64,000 nt of DNA from Myxococcus landrumus (GCF_017301635.1 NZ_CP071091.1:10098501-10162500), one strand, 5' to 3'; counted from the first letter of the stretch, positions 32,370 to 41,456 are shown. The notes: generated by a model from the sequence alone, not told the origin. Numbers and translations are program-made.

Positions 32370-34214
32370 TCAGTATTCCTCCACCGAGTGGCCGGCCACG
32401 ACCTGGGTGATGGCCTGGTTCATGACCCGCTCGATGAAGGGACGCGACGTCTCATCCAGCGCGTGAACCGCTTCCTTCAGCTTCAAGTAGTCCTGGCCCG
32501 CCGCCACCTCGCGCACCTTCGCCATGGCGGCGTCGATGGTGGCCTTCTCCTCACCCTGGAGGAGCGTGCCGTGCTCACGGAGCTGACGGTCGGCCTCGGC
32601 CAGTACCCGCTCGGCGTCCACGCGCTGCTCGCGGAGCTGCCGCGCCTGGATGTCGTCCTCGGCGTACTCGATGGAGTCGAGCAGCATCCGCTCAATCTCT
32701 TCTTCCGTGAGGCCGTGGCTCGGCTTGACGGTGATGGACTGGGCGGCGCCAGTGCTCTGCTCCTTCGCGGAGACGGAGAGGATGCCGTCCGCGTCCACCT
32801 GGAAGCGGACCTCCACCCGGGCCATGCCCGCCGCCAGCGGAGGAATGCCGGAGAGGGTGAAGCGCGCCAGGCTGCGGTTGTCCTCGACCAGCTCGCGCTC
32901 GCCCTGAACCACGTGGACGTCCAGCCCCGTCTGCCCGTCCTTGAACGTGGTGAACACCTGCGCCGCGGCGGTGGGGATGGTGGAGTTGCGCTGGATGAGC
33001 TTCTCGGTGATGCCACCCATCGTCTCGAGGCCGAGCGACAGCGGAATCACGTCCAGCAGCAGCACCTCGTCCTGTCGCGAATCGTTGGTGAGCAGGTCCG
33101 CCTGCACCGCCGCGCCCAGCGCCACCACCTGGTCCGGGTCGATGTCGCCCAGGGGCTCGCGGCCGAACAGCTCCGCCACGTACCGGCGCACCGCGGGCAC
33201 GCGCGTGGAGCCGCCCACCAGGATGACGCCGTCCAGCTCGCCCGGCGCCACGCCCGCGTCCTTCATCGCCCGACGGCACACGAGGCCCGTCTTCTGTACG
33301 AGCGGCTGAATCCACGCGTCGAAGTCCGCGCGCTTCAGCGCATACGCCCGGCCGTCCACCGTGAGGGTCGTCTCCGCCACGTCGGTGAGCGACTCCTTGG
33401 CCTTGCGCGAGGCGGCCAGCGTCTCCGCGACGAGAGAGGGGGAGGGCGCCGAGATGCCCAGGTCCTGGAACACCTTCTGGGCAATGGCCCGGTCGAAGTC
33501 GTCGCCACCCAGCGCGGAGTCGCCGCCGGTGGACTTCACCTCGAACACGCCATCCACCAGCTTGAGGATGGAGATGTCGAAGGTGCCGCCGCCCAAATCG
33601 TAGACGGCGAAGGTGCCCTGGCTGCCCTTGTCCAGGCCGTAGGCCAGCGCGGCCGCGGTGGGCTCGTTGAGCAGCCGCAGCACTTCCAGGCCCGCGAGCC
33701 GGCCCGCGTCCTTGGTGGCCTGTCGCTGGGCGTCGTCGAAGTACGCCGGCACGGTGATGACGGCCTGCTCCACCTTGCTGGAAAAGTGGGCCTCCGCGCG
33801 GCGCTTGAGTGCGCGCAGGATTTCACCGGACACCTCGATGGGCGTCACCGGGTTGCCGCCCGCCACGTCGAAGCGGACCACCTTGCCGCCGGGCACGAAC
33901 TGGTAGTGCCCCAGCTTGCGCGTCTCCGCGTCGTCGGCGCTCCGGCCAATGAAGCGCTTGGCGGAGCTGATGGTGTCGGTGGGGTGCTCGGCGGCCAGCG
34001 CGCGGGCCTTGGCGCCCACCACCACGCCGCCGTCCTTGCCGTAGTGCACCACGGAGGGGAGCAGGAGCGCGTTGCCGTCATCCACCGGGACGCAGTGGGG
34101 CTTGCCCTGCGACACCGCCGCGACGAGCGAGTGCGTGGTGCCCAGGTCGATGCCCACCGCCTGCCCCTTGGGCTTCAGCGGGTCGTGGATCTGCAGGTAG
34201 CCGTTCTTGCTCAC
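32370..34214 (-). CDS. hscA: Hsp70-type Fe-S chaperone HscA
   Basis: 614 residues. The nucleotide-binding domain has VGIDLGTTHSLVAAV, VPAYFDDAQRQATKDAG, VYDLGGGTFDISIL and VILVGGSTRVPAVR. The substrate domain and lid follow. It releases clusters from IscU with HscB as partner. GTG start overlaps the hscB stop as GTGA, so translation is coupled. It lacks the EEVD-like tail of DnaK, which is normal for HscA. Confidence 0.94.
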   Translation of the reverse strand: MSKNGYLQIHDPLKPKGQAVGIDLGTTHSLVAAVSQGKPHCVPVDDGNALLLPSVVHYGKDGGVVVGAKARALAAEHPTDTISSAKRFIGRSADDAETRKLGHYQFVPGGKVVRFDVAGGNPVTPIEVSGEILRALKRRAEAHFSSKVEQAVITVPAYFDDAQRQATKDAGRLAGLEVLRLLNEPTAAALAYGLDKGSQGTFAVYDLGGGTFDISILKLVDGVFEVKSTGGDSALGGDDFDRAIAQKVFQDLGISAPSPSLVAETLAASRKAKESLTDVAETTLTVDGRAYALKRADFDAWIQPLVQKTGLVCRRAMKDAGVAPGELDGVILVGGSTRVPAVRRYVAELFGREPLGDIDPDQVVALGAAVQADLLTNDSRQDEVLLLDVIPLSLGLETMGGITEKLIQRNSTIPTAAAQVFTTFKDGQTGLDVHVVQGERELVEDNRSLARFTLSGIPPLAAGMARVEVRFQVDADGILSVSAKEQSTGAAQSITVKPSHGLTEEEIERMLLDSIEYAEDDIQARQLREQRVDAERVLAEADRQLREHGTLLQGEEKATIDAAMAKVREVAAGQDYLKLKEAVHALDETSRPFIERVMNQAITQVVAGHSVEEY

Positions 34215-34768
34215 GACAGACTCTCCTCCTCGAACGCTTCCACCTGCTCGAGAAAGCGCGTGAAGTAGCGCACCCGCCCCAGGGCGTGCGACGCCTTTCT
34301 CACCTGCCCCTGCGCATCTTCCCCCGTCCCGCCGCCTTCCAGGGCGCGCAGGGTACCGGCCGCCTCGTCGAGCGCCGCCTTGCGCCGGCCCTCCACCCGC
34401 GTCCCCATGGCCTGCACCCGCGCCAGGTCCTTCTTCTCCATGGCGGCGTCCAGGGCCTCGCGCAGCTCCATGACCTCCTCGAGGAACTCCAGGGGCATGT
34501 CCTTCTGCGCGCCCGCGTCCTCGCGCTCCAGGTCCACCCCGTGCAGCTTCAGGAGGTAGAAGGCGCGGCGCACCGGGTCCTTCAGCGTCTTGAAGGCCTC
34601 GTTCAGCGCGGTGGTGCCCTCCAGGGCCTTGAGGCGCTCTTTCGCGTCGGCCTGGGCCACGCGGTCCGGATGCAGTTGGAGCGACAGCTCCCGGTACTGC
34701 TTCTCCAGCGCCGGCACGTCCACGTCATAGCGACGCGCGAGTCCGAAGACGTCGAAGTGGGTCCTCAC
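34211..34768 (-). CDS. hscB: J-domain co-chaperone HscB
   Basis: 185 residues, GTG start. The J domain at the N-terminus has the catalytic HPD in LQLHPDRVAQ, and the C-terminal three-helix bundle (about 90-185) docks IscU. It delivers IscU to HscA and stimulates ATP hydrolysis. Two hairpins stand between iscA and this gene. Confidence 0.92.
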   Translation of the reverse strand: MRTHFDVFGLARRYDVDVPALEKQYRELSLQLHPDRVAQADAKERLKALEGTTALNEAFKTLKDPVRRAFYLLKLHGVDLEREDAGAQKDMPLEFLEEVMELREALDAAMEKKDLARVQAMGTRVEGRRKAALDEAAGTLRALEGGGTGEDAQGQVRKASHALGRVRYFTRFLEQVEAFEEESLS

Positions 34769-34799
34769 TCGGAATGCTCCATGGGGCGGACAAACGAAA

Positions 34800-34857
34800 G
34801 GGGCCCGGTGGTTGGCCGGGCCCCGCGTGACGGCGTCCCTTCCGGAAGGGAAGGGAC
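34800..34857 (-). promoter_or_regulatory. Two intercistronic hairpins between iscA and hscB
   Basis: Reading on the minus strand, the first stem pairs the arms at 34851-34857 and 34835-34841 (GTCCCTT/AAGGGAC on the plus strand). The second is a perfect 9-bp stem, GGGGCCCGG (34800-34808) with CCGGGCCCC (34816-34824), followed by TTTCGTTTG. This has the form of an intrinsic terminator placed inside the operon, so it may reduce expression of hscBA-fdx relative to iscSUA. Confidence 0.6.
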
Positions 34858-34873
34858 CCGAATGGAACGACGC

Positions 34874-35275
34874 TCAGACGGAGAAGCTCTCTCCGCAGCC
34901 GCACGCCGCCTTGATGTTGGGGTTGTTCAGCTTGAAGCCGGAGGCCATGAGCGTCTGCTCGAACACCAGCTCCGTACCGATGAGGTACAGGTAGCTCTTG
35001 GGGTCCACGAAGACGCGCACGCCGTCCTTCTCGAAAATCTTGTCGCGCTCGCGGGACTTCTCGGACCACTCCATGGAGTACTGAAGCCCGGAGCAGCCGC
35101 CGCCCTTCACCGCCAGCCGGAGGCCGGCCTCGGGCGTCTGGCGCTGCTCCAGGAGCTCCTTCAGCCGAGCCACGGCGCTGTCCGCCAGGACGATGCCCTT
35201 GGGGGCCGCCTTCGCCACGGGCGCGGGCGTGGGCCCCGGGCTCTGCGTCGTCTGCTGGGTCGCCTGTTCGCTCAT
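34874..35275 (-). CDS. iscA: A-type Fe-S carrier IscA
   Basis: 133 residues, longer than E. coli IscA (107) because of a Gln/Pro/Thr-rich N-terminal extension of about 25 residues. The three conserved cysteines are in VKGGGCSGLQYSM and ACGCGESF. It carries iron or assembled clusters to target proteins. Confidence 0.92.
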   Translation of the reverse strand: MSEQATQQTTQSPGPTPAPVAKAAPKGIVLADSAVARLKELLEQRQTPEAGLRLAVKGGGCSGLQYSMEWSEKSRERDKIFEKDGVRVFVDPKSYLYLIGTELVFEQTLMASGFKLNNPNIKAACGCGESFSV

Positions 35276-35319
35276 GGTCTGCCTCCTGAAGTCTCGAAAT
35301 GCCGCGGCCGCTGCCAGAC

Positions 35320-35721
35320 CTAGGATGCCTGGGCCTTGCGAGCGGCGCGCTTCTTCTTGAAGTCCTCGATGGCCGCCTTGATGGCGTCCTCGGCCAGCAC
35401 CGAGCAGTGAATCTTCACCGGCGGCAGCGCCAGCTCGCGGGCCACGTCCTTGTTGGAGATGGTCATCGCCTGGTCGACCGTCTTGCCCTTCACCCACTCG
35501 GTGACGAGCGACGACGACGCGATGGCGGAACCACAGCCGAACGTCTTGAACCGCGCGTCCTCGATGAGGCCGTCGTCCGAAATCTTGAGCTGCAGGCGCA
35601 TCACGTCGCCGCAGGCGGGCGCGCCCACCAGGCCGGTGCCGACGTTCGGGTCTTCCTTGTCCATCGTCCCGACGTTGCGGGGGTTCTCGTAGTGGTCGAT
35701 GACCTTGTCGCTGTAAGCCAT
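35320..35721 (-). CDS. iscU: Fe-S cluster scaffold IscU
   Basis: 133 residues. Ligand cysteines are in GAPACGDVM, KTFGCGSAIA and KIHCSVLAEDA, and the Asp next to the first Cys is present. LPPVK, the HscA-recognition motif, precedes the third Cys. Clusters are built here from IscS sulfur. The C-terminus is Lys/Arg/Ala-rich. Confidence 0.96.
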   Translation of the reverse strand: MAYSDKVIDHYENPRNVGTMDKEDPNVGTGLVGAPACGDVMRLQLKISDDGLIEDARFKTFGCGSAIASSSLVTEWVKGKTVDQAMTISNKDVARELALPPVKIHCSVLAEDAIKAAIEDFKKKRAARKAQAS

Positions 35722-35819
35722 GACAGCTCCTTCAACCGATGCTTCTCACCAAAGGTTCCGAGGGGCAATGCCCACCGGGGGAGGGGCCAGTCGCCCCACT
35801 GATTGCCTGGAAAGGCGCG

Positions 35820-37184
35820 CTAATGCGCCGTCCACTCGATGCTCTTGAGGTCGATGCCTTCCTTGGCCATCTCGTACAGGGGGCTCATGTCTCGCAACTT
35901 GCGCACCTTGTCCACGACGAGCTGGACGACGTAGTCGACCTCCTCCTCGGTGGTGAAGCGCCCCAGGCCGAAGCGGATGGAGCTGTGGGCCAACTCCTCG
36001 TCCACGCCCAGCGCGCGCAGCACGTAGGAGGGCTCCAGCGAGGCGGACGTACACGCGGAGCCGGACGACACCGCCACGTCCTTGATGCCCATCATCAGGG
36101 ACTCGCCCTCGGCGTGGGCGAAGGAGATGTTGAGGTTGCCCGGCAGGCGGTGCTCCATCGACCCGTTGATGATGGTCATGTCCAGCGCGTCCGTCAGCCC
36201 TTTGCGCAGCTTCTCGCGCAGGCGGAGGATGCGGGCGGCTTCGTCGGCCAGCTCCTCGCGGGCGAGCTGCGCCGCGTGGCCGAAGCCGACGATGGCCGCG
36301 ACGTTGAGCGTGCCGGAGCGCATGCCGCGCTCATGGCCGCCGCCGTCGATGATGGGGGCGATGCGCACGCGCGGCTTGCGGCGCACGTACAGCGCGCCGA
36401 TGCCCTTGGGGCCGTACATCTTGTGGGACGTGATGGAGGCCAGGTCCACCTTCATGGCCTCCACGTCGAAGGGCACCTTGCCGATGCCCTGCACCGCGTC
36501 GCAGTGGAAGAGGACGCCCTTCTTGCGGCACAGCGCGCCAATCTCCGCGACGGGCTGCACGACGCCAATCTCGTTGTTGGCGAACATGATGGAGACGAGC
36601 ACCGTCTTTGGCGTCATCGCCTCCTCGAGCTTCTCCAGGTTGACGCGCCCGTCCTTCTCCACGTCCAGGTACGTGACGCGCGCGCCGCCCGTGGGCATTT
36701 CCGCCCACTTCTTGTACGTCTCGTCGTTGTCCAGGTCGTGCTTCGCGGCGAGCTCGGCGACCTCCTCGGGGGAGACGTCGCGGCCGGCCAGCTGTCCCAG
36801 GCGCAAGAGCTTCAGCTCGTCCAGCCGCTCCTGGCGCACGCGCTCCAGGCGCTTGCAGGTGTCCAGGATGGCCTTGTGCTCGGTCTTCAGGGTGATGATG
36901 TGGTCACCCTTCGACTTGTAGTACTCGACGACGCCCTTGATGGCGAGGTTGTCGGACTCGGTGGCGCCGGAGGTGAAGACAATCTCCTGGTCCGTCGCGC
37001 CGATGAGCTCCGCCACCTGCTGACGGGCCTTCTTCACCGCCGCCTCGGCCTTCCAGCCGAACACGTGGTTGCGGCTGGCCGCGTTGCCGAAGTCCTCGCG
37101 CAAGTAGGGAAGCATCACGTCCAACACGCGCGGATCCATCGGCGTCGTGGCGTGGTTGTCCATGTAGATTGGCAGCTTCACCAT
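35820..37184 (-). CDS. iscS: Cysteine desulfurase IscS with a large internal insertion
   Basis: 454 residues from ATG at 37184, against about 404 in E. coli. The PLP lysine is K255 in SHKMYGPKG, the catalytic histidine H103 and the sulfur-carrying cysteine C378 in SSGSACTSASLEP. The C-terminus ends IEWTAH, as in group I enzymes. Residues about 116-168 are an insertion of roughly 49 residues, Glu/Leu/Asp-rich and predicted helical, placed just after LDTCKRLER and before VTYLDVEKDG. It supplies sulfur to IscU and to tRNA thiolation. First gene of the operon. Confidence 0.95.
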   Translation of the reverse strand: MVKLPIYMDNHATTPMDPRVLDVMLPYLREDFGNAASRNHVFGWKAEAAVKKARQQVAELIGATDQEIVFTSGATESDNLAIKGVVEYYKSKGDHIITLKTEHKAILDTCKRLERVRQERLDELKLLRLGQLAGRDVSPEEVAELAAKHDLDNDETYKKWAEMPTGGARVTYLDVEKDGRVNLEKLEEAMTPKTVLVSIMFANNEIGVVQPVAEIGALCRKKGVLFHCDAVQGIGKVPFDVEAMKVDLASITSHKMYGPKGIGALYVRRKPRVRIAPIIDGGGHERGMRSGTLNVAAIVGFGHAAQLAREELADEAARILRLREKLRKGLTDALDMTIINGSMEHRLPGNLNISFAHAEGESLMMGIKDVAVSSGSACTSASLEPSYVLRALGVDEELAHSSIRFGLGRFTTEEEVDYVVQLVVDKVRKLRDMSPLYEMAKEGIDLKSIEWTAH

Positions 37185-37281
37185 TGCTTCCCACACCTTC
37201 CTGAAGGGCTGATACCGGCCCCCGCACCCCGGCGCCACACTGGGGGCGCGCTGCGGCGGCATACACCGTCTCACATGAATG

Positions 37282-37298
37282 TGGACCGGACTGGTCAA
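37282..37298 (-). promoter_or_regulatory. Inverted repeat at the isc start point
   Basis: TGGACC and GGTCAA are arranged as TGGACC-ggact-GGTCAA, an inverted repeat with arms GACC/GGTC just downstream of and touching the -10 box. It is a candidate operator for an Rrf2/IscR-type repressor encoded elsewhere. Confidence 0.4.
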
Positions 37299-37325
37299 TT
37301 ATAAAATCGGGTGCCCTCGGGTCAA
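37298..37325 (-). promoter_or_regulatory. isc operon promoter
   Basis: On the minus strand TTGACC (37320-37325) and a perfect TATAAT (37298-37303) are separated by 16 bases, an unusually strong housekeeping promoter for this genome. The start point should be near 37291. Confidence 0.75.
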
Positions 37326-37548
37326 GGGAACATAAGCCACAGAACAGAGGCCCAGGGGGCGACCCGGCGAGTGGATGTCGGCGAGGCGACTGCGGGACCC
37401 GGGTGTATCAATCCGGGTGGGCCGTCCTGGCGCACCCCGCGCCGCAATGGTGCGGTGGTGGACCGGGCGGGGGCCCAAGCGCTTGATTTCCGGGGAAACG
37501 CCCGGCTGGCCGGCTGTCTGCAACCTGTGGGTGCGCCAGGAGGCAGGC

Positions 37549-39330
37549 ATGAGCGCGAACTCGAAGCAGACGACCCGGTCGAAGGAGCAGGCGGAGTCAA
37601 CGGATGGCGGCCGGGGGCAGTTGGTCCGGATGGACGGGGGCGGGGCGGGGCTGGAGCGCAGCCGCTACGCGGAGGGTTGGCGCGCGGGGAAGCCCGCGGA
37701 GGACCCCGAGAAGATGAAGCGCTGGGGGCTCATCACCGCGCGGCCCAGTGAGTTCCTCGTCCACATGCGCCGGGGGCGCGTGCGCGAGGTCAGCGGCCAG
37801 GGCGCAAGCTGCTTCAAGCTGCCGGGCGACTCGGTGGCCATCGTCCCCACCAGCATCCAGCGGCTCCAGTTCACCGCGGATCAGGTGACGAACGAGAAGG
37901 TGGGCGTGCAGGTGACGGGCCTGGCGGTGTACCGCATCGCGGATCCGCTGGTGGCGTTCCGCATGCTCAACTTCTCCTTCCCGGAGCGCGCGCAGGAGAA
38001 GCTGGCGGACCTCTTGCGGGAGATGTTCGTCGGCGCCGCGCGTCGCCTCGTCGCCAACCTCTCCGTGGAGGAGTGCCTGACGCGGCGCAAGGAAGGCATC
38101 GCCGCGGAGCTGATGCGTGAAATCGCGCCGGTGCTGTCGGGTCGAGGCCGCCTGGAGGACACGACGGACGCGGGCTGGGGCGTGCTGCTGGACACGATTG
38201 AAATCCAGGACGTGCGCGTCCTGTCATCCACCGTCTTCGAGAACATGCAGGCGCGCTTCCGGCGCGAGCAGGAGCGTCAGGCGCGCGAGGCGGAGCTGGC
38301 CAAGGAGCGCTTCGTCCACCGCGAGGAGACGGAGGCCGAGCGTCAGTTGAGCCTCCAGCGGCTGACGGCGCAGGACGAGGTGCGTCAGCAGAAGCAGACC
38401 GCCGACGAGCAGGCCCGACTGGAGACGCTGGCCATCGACGCGCGCGTGGCCGAGGCGAAGCTCGCTCAGGAGCGCACGCTCAAGCAGGAGCAGGTCACCG
38501 TGGAGCGCGAGGTGGCGCTCACGAAGCTGGCCGCGGAGCAGGACGTCCGCCAGAAGAAGCAGGTGGCCGACGAGCAGGCGAAGCTGGAGGCGCTCAGTGC
38601 CGAGGCGCGGCTCGTGGAGGCGAAGATTGTCTCCGAGCGCGCGCTCGCCGCCAGCCGCGCCCAGGTGGACATGGAGAAGCTGTCGCGCGAGCAGGAGCTG
38701 GAGGCGGCGCGCGCGCGCATCGACCTGGAGAAGCTCAAGCGCGAGCAGGACGCGGACGTGGGCCGCGCGAAGCTGGAGCAGGAGAAGCAGAAGCTGGCGC
38801 AGGAGGCGGAGGCCGCGCAGGCGCGATTCGAGCTGGTGCGATTGCAGCGCGCCCAGGAGGCGGATGACGCGAAGGCGCGCATGGAGCTGGAGCGCCTGCG
38901 CCGCGAGCAGGAGCAAGCCGCGGCGCGGCATGAGGGCCAGGTGGCCGAGCAACTCCAGGAAGTGGAGAAGCTCCAGGCACAGCTCCAAGTGGTGCAGTCC
39001 CGGCGAGCCATCGCGGAGGCGGAGGTGGCCATCGCGGAGCTGGAGGTGCGACGGGAGAACGCGCGGCAGGAACTGGAGCTGTCGAGGGCCCGCGCGCTGC
39101 GTGACATCGAGAACACCATCAGCCCGGAGGTCATCCAGATGACGCTCGCGCAGCAGCTCCCCCAGGTGGCCGCGGCCTTCCAGCAGAAGATGGGCGAGGT
39201 TCACGTGACGGCAGTGGATGGCGCGAATCCATTTGGTTACATCGCAGCGGCAGTGGAAGGAGTGATGGGGCTCGCGCGTTCAGCGGGCTTGAAGGTGCCT
39301 ACCCCCTCGCTTGCCCCCACGGCGCAGTAG
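37549..39330 (+). CDS. SPFH/band-7 domain protein with long coiled coil
   Basis: 593 residues; AGGAGG lies six bases before ATG 37549. After a charged N-terminus the SPFH domain spans about 60-230 (FTADQVTNEKVGVQVTGLAVYRI). A very long Glu/Arg/Gln/Ala coiled coil follows (about 235-540) with internal near-repeats such as VRQQKQTADEQARLE and VRQKKQVADEQAKLE. The C-terminal segment is partly hydrophobic (SPEVIQMTLAQQLPQVAAAFQ). It lacks the N-terminal membrane hairpin of flotillins, so it is probably a peripheral or soluble scaffold. No NfeD partner is adjacent. Confidence 0.83.
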   Translation: MSANSKQTTRSKEQAESTDGGRGQLVRMDGGGAGLERSRYAEGWRAGKPAEDPEKMKRWGLITARPSEFLVHMRRGRVREVSGQGASCFKLPGDSVAIVPTSIQRLQFTADQVTNEKVGVQVTGLAVYRIADPLVAFRMLNFSFPERAQEKLADLLREMFVGAARRLVANLSVEECLTRRKEGIAAELMREIAPVLSGRGRLEDTTDAGWGVLLDTIEIQDVRVLSSTVFENMQARFRREQERQAREAELAKERFVHREETEAERQLSLQRLTAQDEVRQQKQTADEQARLETLAIDARVAEAKLAQERTLKQEQVTVEREVALTKLAAEQDVRQKKQVADEQAKLEALSAEARLVEAKIVSERALAASRAQVDMEKLSREQELEAARARIDLEKLKREQDADVGRAKLEQEKQKLAQEAEAAQARFELVRLQRAQEADDAKARMELERLRREQEQAAARHEGQVAEQLQEVEKLQAQLQVVQSRRAIAEAEVAIAELEVRRENARQELELSRARALRDIENTISPEVIQMTLAQQLPQVAAAFQQKMGEVHVTAVDGANPFGYIAAAVEGVMGLARSAGLKVPTPSLAPTAQ

Positions 39331-39389
39331 CCCGCCGCCCGGGGCCTGCGTATACAAGGCGGGCCCCTGGACGACGGAGCAGAGCACGC

Positions 39390-40835
39390 ATGAATGGCAA
39401 GAAGCTGGGAGTGTTGGCCGTGCTGGCGGGCGTGGCGGTGGCCGTGGTGCCGTGGCTTCTTCCCACCGGCCCCAGCACCGAGCTCGACGCGGCGCGTTTC
39501 CTGGAGTCCGGCAGCCTCTTCCTTGGCGCGGCCATCGTCTTCGCCGGTGGATTGCTCACCGCGCTGACTCCGTGCGTCTATCCGCTCATCCCCATCACCG
39601 TGTCCGTGTTCGGCGCCCGCAAGGCGGAGAGCCGCGGCAAGGCGATGCTGCTCACCACGTCGTACATCGTCGGCATGGGTGTGGTGTTCAGCGCCCTGGG
39701 CATCCTCGCGGCGAAGACGGGGCAGGCGTTTGGTTCGATGTTGGGACACCCCGCCGTCGTGACGGGGCTGGCGGTGTTCCTGCTGCTGCTCGCCTCGTCC
39801 ATGTTCGGCGCCTTCGAGCTGGCGCTGCCGTCGGGGTTGCAGACGCGGCTGAACTCGGTGGGCGGCGCGGGTGTGGCGGGCGCGTTCCTGATGGGCAGCG
39901 TGTCGGGCTTCCTCGCCGCGCCGTGCACGGGGCCGGTGCTGACGGGCCTCTTGGCCTTCGTGGCGAAGACGGCGAACACGACGCTGGGCGCGACGCTGCT
40001 GTTCATCTACGCGCTGGGCATCGGCGTGCCCTTCTTCATCCTCGGCGTGTCCACGGTGCGGCTGCCCAAGAGCGGCGTGTGGATGGAGTGGGTGAAGAGC
40101 GTGCTGGGCATCGTGCTGGTGGCGCTGGCCTTCAACTACTTGAAGGACGCGTTCCCGTGGGCGCGCGACGTCGTGAAGTCGGCGGGCGCGGAGCTGGGCC
40201 GAGTGCCGGGCGCGGTGCTGGCCGGTGTGCTGGCGGTGGTGGGCGTGCTGGTGGGCGCGGTGCACCGCTCGTTCAAGGAAGGCTCGCGCGAGTTCTCGTT
40301 CAAGGCCGTGGGCGTGGTGCTGGTGGTGGTGGCGCTGGTGATTCGCGGTGGAGCGCTGGACGCGGGGCAGGTGGGCTCGCTCTGGGTTCGCATGGGCGTG
40401 GCCGAGCCGCCGCGCGCGCCGTCCTGGCAGTGGCATCACGTCATGCCGGCCAAGAAGGCGACATTCTCACCGGAGGACTTCGAGAAGGTGCTGGCCCAGG
40501 CGAAGGCGGAGGGCCGCCCGGTGCTCATCGACTTCTTCGCGGACTGGTGCGCGGCCTGCAAGGAGCTGGACCGCGAGACGTATCCCGCCGCCGAGGTCAT
40601 CTCCCAGTCGTCCGAGGGCCAGTTCCTCAACATCAAGATTGATGCGACCAACAGCGAGGACGCGCTCGACGCGCTGATGGAGCGCTTCGGCGTGGAGGGC
40701 CTTCCCACGGTGGCCTTCGTGTCGCAGGACGGCACGGTGCTGACGCGGCCTCGCATTACGGGCTTCCTGGAGCCCACGCCGTTCGCCGCGGAGATGCGCA
40801 AGGCGCGCTGCTCCGACGGCGGCGGTTCCTGCTGA
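39390..40835 (+). CDS. DsbD/CcdA-type thiol:disulfide interchange protein with thioredoxin domain
   Basis: 481 residues. The membrane domain (about 40-350) has the paired cysteines in LTPCVYPLIP and AAPCTGPVL that carry electrons across the membrane. The C-terminal thioredoxin domain (about 365-475) has active site WCAAC in FFADWCAACKEL. The N-terminal DsbD-alpha domain is missing, so periplasmic acceptors must dock differently. It moves reducing power from thioredoxin to the periplasm for cytochrome c maturation or disulfide repair. The tail ends with two extra cysteines. Confidence 0.9.
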   Translation: MNGKKLGVLAVLAGVAVAVVPWLLPTGPSTELDAARFLESGSLFLGAAIVFAGGLLTALTPCVYPLIPITVSVFGARKAESRGKAMLLTTSYIVGMGVVFSALGILAAKTGQAFGSMLGHPAVVTGLAVFLLLLASSMFGAFELALPSGLQTRLNSVGGAGVAGAFLMGSVSGFLAAPCTGPVLTGLLAFVAKTANTTLGATLLFIYALGIGVPFFILGVSTVRLPKSGVWMEWVKSVLGIVLVALAFNYLKDAFPWARDVVKSAGAELGRVPGAVLAGVLAVVGVLVGAVHRSFKEGSREFSFKAVGVVLVVVALVIRGGALDAGQVGSLWVRMGVAEPPRAPSWQWHHVMPAKKATFSPEDFEKVLAQAKAEGRPVLIDFFADWCAACKELDRETYPAAEVISQSSEGQFLNIKIDATNSEDALDALMERFGVEGLPTVAFVSQDGTVLTRPRITGFLEPTPFAAEMRKARCSDGGGSC

Positions 40836-40838
40836 CGC

Positions 40839-41456
40839 TCAGTCCTCCCCGTCCTCGTCGCAGGACGGGAAGGACTGTCGGCCCCGGCTCGTGAGGACGC
40901 GGTCGATCATCCGCTCGTGCAACTCATAGAGCGGACGCGCCACGTCCTCGCCCTCCAGATGCGCGAGGGCCCCGGCCATGGCCTCCAACGTGGACATGCC
41001 GTCGGGATGCGGTGGTCTGCGCAGCCGTCGTGAGTCCGGTGGTGGCGGAGGCAGCTTCAATCCCGGCAGGCGACGCAGCGCGGGCAACCGCTGCACCATG
41101 CGCCGTGCCTGGCCCCAGCTTCCATCCAGGACGATGAGCCTGCGAGGCGGAGGTGCCTCCGGCCCGGGGAGCTGCTGGGCATCCGGGAAGAGCAGCCAGG
41201 TGGACCCGTCATCCTCCAGCACGGAGGCGTCGAACGGCTGGCCCGGTGAGCCATACGAGACGATGCGACAGCGCGGCAACGCGAGCGCCGCCATGCGCGC
41301 CGTGTTGGTCGACTTCAGCGTCTCCTTGTGGTGACGGATGATGAGCAGCTCCGTGCGCGTGGGGACGCTCGGGAGCTCGGCGCACAGACACAGGAGCAAC
41401 GGCAGGAAACAGCGCGGACAGCGGCCCGCGAGGTCCTCTGGGGTTCGAGACCTCAT
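40839..41456 (-). CDS. DTW-domain tRNA uridine aminocarboxypropyltransferase
   Basis: 205 residues. A CPRC/CLC zinc-binding start (GRCPRCFLPLLLCLC) is followed by LLIIRHHKETLKSTNTA, the block PSGxxx-like LLFPDAQQLPG, and LIVLDGSWGQARRM, the DxxW motif giving the family its name. DTW proteins transfer the 3-amino-3-carboxypropyl group of S-adenosylmethionine to uridine in tRNA (acp3U). The start overlaps the previous gene's stop as ATGA. A Pro-rich stretch lies in the middle. Confidence 0.82.
   Translation of the reverse strand: MRSRTPEDLAGRCPRCFLPLLLCLCAELPSVPTRTELLIIRHHKETLKSTNTARMAALALPRCRIVSYGSPGQPFDASVLEDDGSTWLLFPDAQQLPGPEAPPPRRLIVLDGSWGQARRMVQRLPALRRLPGLKLPPPPPDSRRLRRPPHPDGMSTLEAMAGALAHLEGEDVARPLYELHERMIDRVLTSRGRQSFPSCDEDGED

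Larger units (their letters stand above)
37185..37548. other. 364-base divergent gap between iscS and SPFH gene
   Basis: The gap holds the isc promoter and operator and about 110 bases of iscS leader. I see no iscR or other Rrf2-type gene. On the other side no clear promoter for the SPFH gene is recognised, but AGGAGG at 37538-37543 is its ribosome site. Confidence 0.6.
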
